Below, piece by piece: positions 31,165-33,433 of a stretch of 33,433 nt of DNA (positions are counted from its first letter, which is position 1; each line of letters starts with the position of its first letter). Below the pieces are notes generated by a model. The model saw nothing but the letters and a program-made list of their open reading frames with translations, did no database searches and had not been told where the DNA came from. This stretch comes from Thermoplasmata archaeon (GTDB lineage: Archaea; Thermoplasmatota; Thermoplasmata; Lutacidiplasmatales; UBA184). A program made the position numbers and the translations under genes. The DNA is taken from positions 1-33,433 of the forward strand of contig JAKASE010000023.1 of NCBI GenBank assembly GCA_021819135.1, written 5' to 3'.

Positions 31165-32214
31165 ATGAGTCCTGCGAGCTCCCCGAGGGGGCGACTCCTC
31201 CGGCAGCTACTTCGGTCGGACGACCCCTCCATCCGGTGGCGGACTCGCGTGCGGGTGATGGGAGCGCACCGTTCGACCCCCGAGGTCCGCCGCCTCGAAG
31301 GGGATGTGCAACGCTCCGCGCGCGTGCGAGCCCTACTGTCCCGCCGGGATGCGGCGCATCGAGCCGGCAGCTCCGGAGGGATCTACCGGTACTGGCAGGG
31401 GATCCACTGGGTCCTCGCGTCGCTCGCCGACATGGGGTATCCTGAGAAGGACCCAGGCCTCGATCCGTTGATCGACCGGGCGCTGTCCATGTGGACGCAT
31501 CCGCACTACGACCGAACGGTGCGGGCGACCGCCGAGACCGTCCGGGGGGTCCGCGATGGGGTTCCCCTGTTGCGGGGCCGCTACCGCCGGTGTGCCTCCC
31601 AGCAGGGGAACGCGCTCCTCTACGCGAGCCGTCTCCGAACCCCGGATGCCCGGGCCGATCATCTCGCCCAACTGCTCGTGCGCTGGCAATGGGAGGACGG
31701 AGGATGGAACTGCTCGCGCGCCGCCGACGCGCACGTCTCGTCCTTCATGGAGACCCTCAGCCCGATGCGGGGCCTCGCGGCGTACGCCGCGCGCACGGGA
31801 TCCTCGGTCGCCCGGCGCGCGGCGCGCCGTGCCTCGGAGGTGTTCCTCGAGCGCTCGCTCTTCCGTCGACGGTCGACCGGCGCGGTGATGCGTTCCCGCT
31901 TTCTCCAGTTCCACTACCCGCTCTACTGGTACTACGACGTACTGGGAGGGCTCAAGGGCATGGTCGAGGTCGGCCGGATCGGCGACCCCCGGTGCCGGGA
32001 GGCGCTCGACTGGCTCGAGTCGCGGGAGCTCCCCGGTGGTGGTTGGCCGGTGGATGCCCGATACTATCGCGTTTCCCCGGACTACCGCTTCGGATGCGAG
32101 TTCGTGGACTGGGGTGCTCCGAGTCGGACGCGGCGCAACGACTGGGTCACGACCGACGCGCTCTACGTGCTGGGAGCGGCCGGACGACTCCCCGATGTCG
32201 CCGGGCCTCGCTGA
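31165..32214 (+). CDS. Alpha/alpha-toroid (terpene-cyclase/prenyltransferase-like) protein
   Basis: A 349-residue, helix-rich protein. QWEDGGWNC (near the middle) and LPGGGWPV (near the end) are the Gly-Gly-x-Trp turns of the prenyltransferase/squalene-cyclase helical-repeat fold, with further repeat-like helices (GIHWVLASLADMGY, RFLQFHYPLYWYYDVLGGLK). The Asp-rich catalytic motif of true squalene cyclases is not seen, so it may be a glycosidase-like or binding toroid of unknown function. The start is the ATG at 31165; a longer frame open from 30973 has poor codon use. It is followed by a methyltransferase gene 172 nt downstream. Confidence 0.7.
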   Translation: MSPASSPRGRLLRQLLRSDDPSIRWRTRVRVMGAHRSTPEVRRLEGDVQRSARVRALLSRRDAAHRAGSSGGIYRYWQGIHWVLASLADMGYPEKDPGLDPLIDRALSMWTHPHYDRTVRATAETVRGVRDGVPLLRGRYRRCASQQGNALLYASRLRTPDARADHLAQLLVRWQWEDGGWNCSRAADAHVSSFMETLSPMRGLAAYAARTGSSVARRAARRASEVFLERSLFRRRSTGAVMRSRFLQFHYPLYWYYDVLGGLKGMVEVGRIGDPRCREALDWLESRELPGGGWPVDARYYRVSPDYRFGCEFVDWGAPSRTRRNDWVTTDALYVLGAAGRLPDVAGPR

Positions 32215-32352
32215 CGCCCCGTCGGCCTCACGATGAGCCGGACGGCTTGCGCGACCCGGGAGACCGTGGCGCCTCCGCGCCGGTTTGGGACCACCCGGGC
32301 CAGGAACCCCGGTTCCGTGGCATGAACGATACCACCTGCCCGCGGTGCCCGG

Positions 32353-32361
32353 AAATCTATT
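32353..32361 (+). promoter_or_regulatory. TATA box of the methyltransferase gene
   Basis: AAATCTATT, centred 30 nt before the ATG at 32387, in a GC-rich 172-nt gap. The spacing fits a leaderless or nearly leaderless mRNA. Confidence 0.5.
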
Positions 32362-32386
32362 CGCCGAACGGAGTAGGACGGACCGG

Positions 32387-33190
32387 ATGACGAGCCGACG
32401 ACCCCGTACCGACCCCTCCGATGTCGCACGGCGCGCCTGGGAAGAGGCGAGCGATGTCTGGGATGACTTCGAGGAGGCGGGAAAGGACGTCTCCCGCGAC
32501 CTCGTTCACGGCCCGAGCCTGCTCCGGACGGTCGGGACCCTCCGGGGCCGGCGCGTGCTCGACGTCGGATGTGGGCAGGGCCGGTTCACCCGGCAGCTCG
32601 CGGATCGGGGCGCTCGCATCACGGCGATCGATTGGTCCCGCCGGCTGATCCGCGCGGCCCGAGCGCGCGAGAAGGACAATCCGCTCGGCATCGGATACCG
32701 ATGGATGGACGCGAGGGAGCTCGGCCGGCGTTTCCCGGCGGCTTCCTTCGACGTCGTGGTCTCCTGCATGGCGTTCATGGACATGCCGGACCTGCCCCGG
32801 GTGCTGCGAGGGATCCGGACGGTCCTCGTCCCGGACGGACGGCTCGTCTTCTCGATCTCGCACCCGTTCAACACCGCGGCGGAGCGCTGGGAACCCCCCA
32901 GCGCGGCAGGCCGGGGAGGAATGGTGATCGACCGGTACTTCTCCAAGCGCTCCGGGGTCACCACCTGGGCGATGGCCCGGCTCCTCCGACCGTTCGATAC
33001 CCCGTACTGGCACCGAACGTTCGAGAGCTGGTTCGCCCTGTTGCGGCGCTCGGGCTTCGAGGTGGTGGGTCTCACCGAACCGCACGCGAGCTCTCGCCAG
33101 GTCCGAGAGCAACCGCTCCTTCGCGGCGCTTCGGACGTGCCGTTCTTCCTGGTCCTCAGTTGCCGCGCCGGAGCGGCGCGGCGGCGCTAA
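32387..33190 (+). CDS. Class I SAM-dependent methyltransferase
   Basis: A 267-residue Rossmann-like methyltransferase. Motif I VLDVGCGQGRFTRQLADRG binds SAM; the acidic residue after strand 2 is in ITAIDWS; FDVVVSCMAFMDMPDLP is motif IV/post-IV; LVPDGRLVFSISHPF is the motif VI region. It resembles Methyltransf_11-type enzymes acting on small molecules, including isoprenoid quinones. The substrate is unknown; the upstream toroid protein could hint at an isoprenoid but that is speculative. The start is the ATG at 32387, with a TATA-like box 30 nt upstream. It ends at an 11-bp hairpin. Confidence 0.9.
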   Translation: MTSRRPRTDPSDVARRAWEEASDVWDDFEEAGKDVSRDLVHGPSLLRTVGTLRGRRVLDVGCGQGRFTRQLADRGARITAIDWSRRLIRAARAREKDNPLGIGYRWMDARELGRRFPAASFDVVVSCMAFMDMPDLPRVLRGIRTVLVPDGRLVFSISHPFNTAAERWEPPSAAGRGGMVIDRYFSKRSGVTTWAMARLLRPFDTPYWHRTFESWFALLRRSGFEVVGLTEPHASSRQVREQPLLRGASDVPFFLVLSCRAGAARRR

Positions 33191-33216
33191 CGCCCCGGCG
33201 GTTCCCCGCCGGGGCG
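33191..33216 (+). terminator. 11-bp perfect hairpin terminator
   Basis: CGCCCCGGCGG, TTCC, CCGCCGGGGCG begin on the base after the methyltransferase stop codon. A CCCCTTTTCGTTTC tract follows about 20 nt on. Confidence 0.65.
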
Positions 33217-33433
33217 GCCGGGTCGCGGTAGTAAGCCCCTTTTCGTTTCAGGCAGCATTCGACTCCGCGCTCTCCTCGACGGTCGGGGAAACTCCTCATC
33301 CCGTCCCTTAGCCTGGATTTTCGCGCGGACGAGATCCCTGAGGATTCCCTGAGGCTTGCGTAGGCTGGCGCGTCAGCCGGGTCCCGCGTACCGACCCTTC
33401 CGGTTCAGGACCTAACAACAATAAGGCGCCCGG
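33217..33433. other. Noncoding end of window
   Basis: No gene is supported. It includes a short tandem repeat (GATCCCTGAG at 33333, GATTCCCTGAG at 33343) and an AT-rich AACAACAATAAGG at the end that could belong to the promoter of the next gene outside the window. Confidence 0.4.

Noticed and set aside
33333-33353. Short tandem repeat as a CRISPR or attachment site
   Set aside because: Only two imperfect units of about 10 bp and no spacer; too short to support either.

Overview
This window is about 33 kb of GC-rich DNA (strong G/C bias at third codon positions) from an archaeon, most likely an uncultured member of the Thermoplasmatota. The archaeal assignment rests on a deoxyhypusine synthase, the paired catalytic and regulatory chains of aspartate carbamoyltransferase (pyrB, pyrI), a phosphosulfolactate-synthase-like protein, and AT-rich TATA-like boxes about 25-30 nt upstream of start codons (often GTG or TTG), which fits leaderless transcripts. 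Genes inside operons instead carry clear GGAGG Shine-Dalgarno sites. The phylum is inferred from overall gene style only. No rRNA, tRNA, CRISPR array or insertion sequence was seen.

Layout. 0.2-1.0 kb: a secreted, sequon-rich surface protein. 1.3-5.6 kb: proC converging on a minus-strand group of three genes (AP-superfamily phosphodiesterase, phosphosulfolactate-synthase-like protein with a winged-helix tail, short-chain dehydrogenase). 5.8-8.1 kb: a VapBC toxin-antitoxin pair, a four-helix membrane protein, and AT-rich noncoding DNA with palindromes and a possible structured RNA. 8.1-12.8 kb: ilvE, a glyoxalase-fold protein, and the tldD-tldE protease pair. 12.8-16.5 kb: a zinc-ribbon protein, then a tightly coupled operon of three small proteins, two of which lie below the usual annotation size, ending at a strong terminator. 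This operon is divergent from an 813-residue winged-helix/P-loop/TPR regulator across an 18-bp perfect palindrome. 16.5-17.2 kb: noncoding. 17.2-20.7 kb: deoxyhypusine synthase divergent from a second large P-loop/helical-repeat ATPase. 20.6-22.7 kb: a pyrB-pyrI-GDT1-like operon. 22.8-28.7 kb: DMT exporter, DmpA-type peptidase, two uncharacterised proteins and a large APC permease. 28.9-33.2 kb: an unusual fusion of a YbaK-type tRNA-editing domain with a HAD phosphatase, a second HAD protein, an alpha/alpha-toroid protein and a methyltransferase ending at an 11-bp hairpin.

Most of the window is core metabolism: proline, branched-chain amino acids, pyrimidines, hypusine, and peptide or amino-acid turnover. 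The most novel-looking parts are the small-protein operon with its divergent STAND-type regulator (12.8-16.5 kb), the YbaK-HAD fusion (28.9 kb), the ComA-like/winged-helix fusion (3.1 kb), and the palindrome-rich noncoding block at 7.5-8.1 kb.
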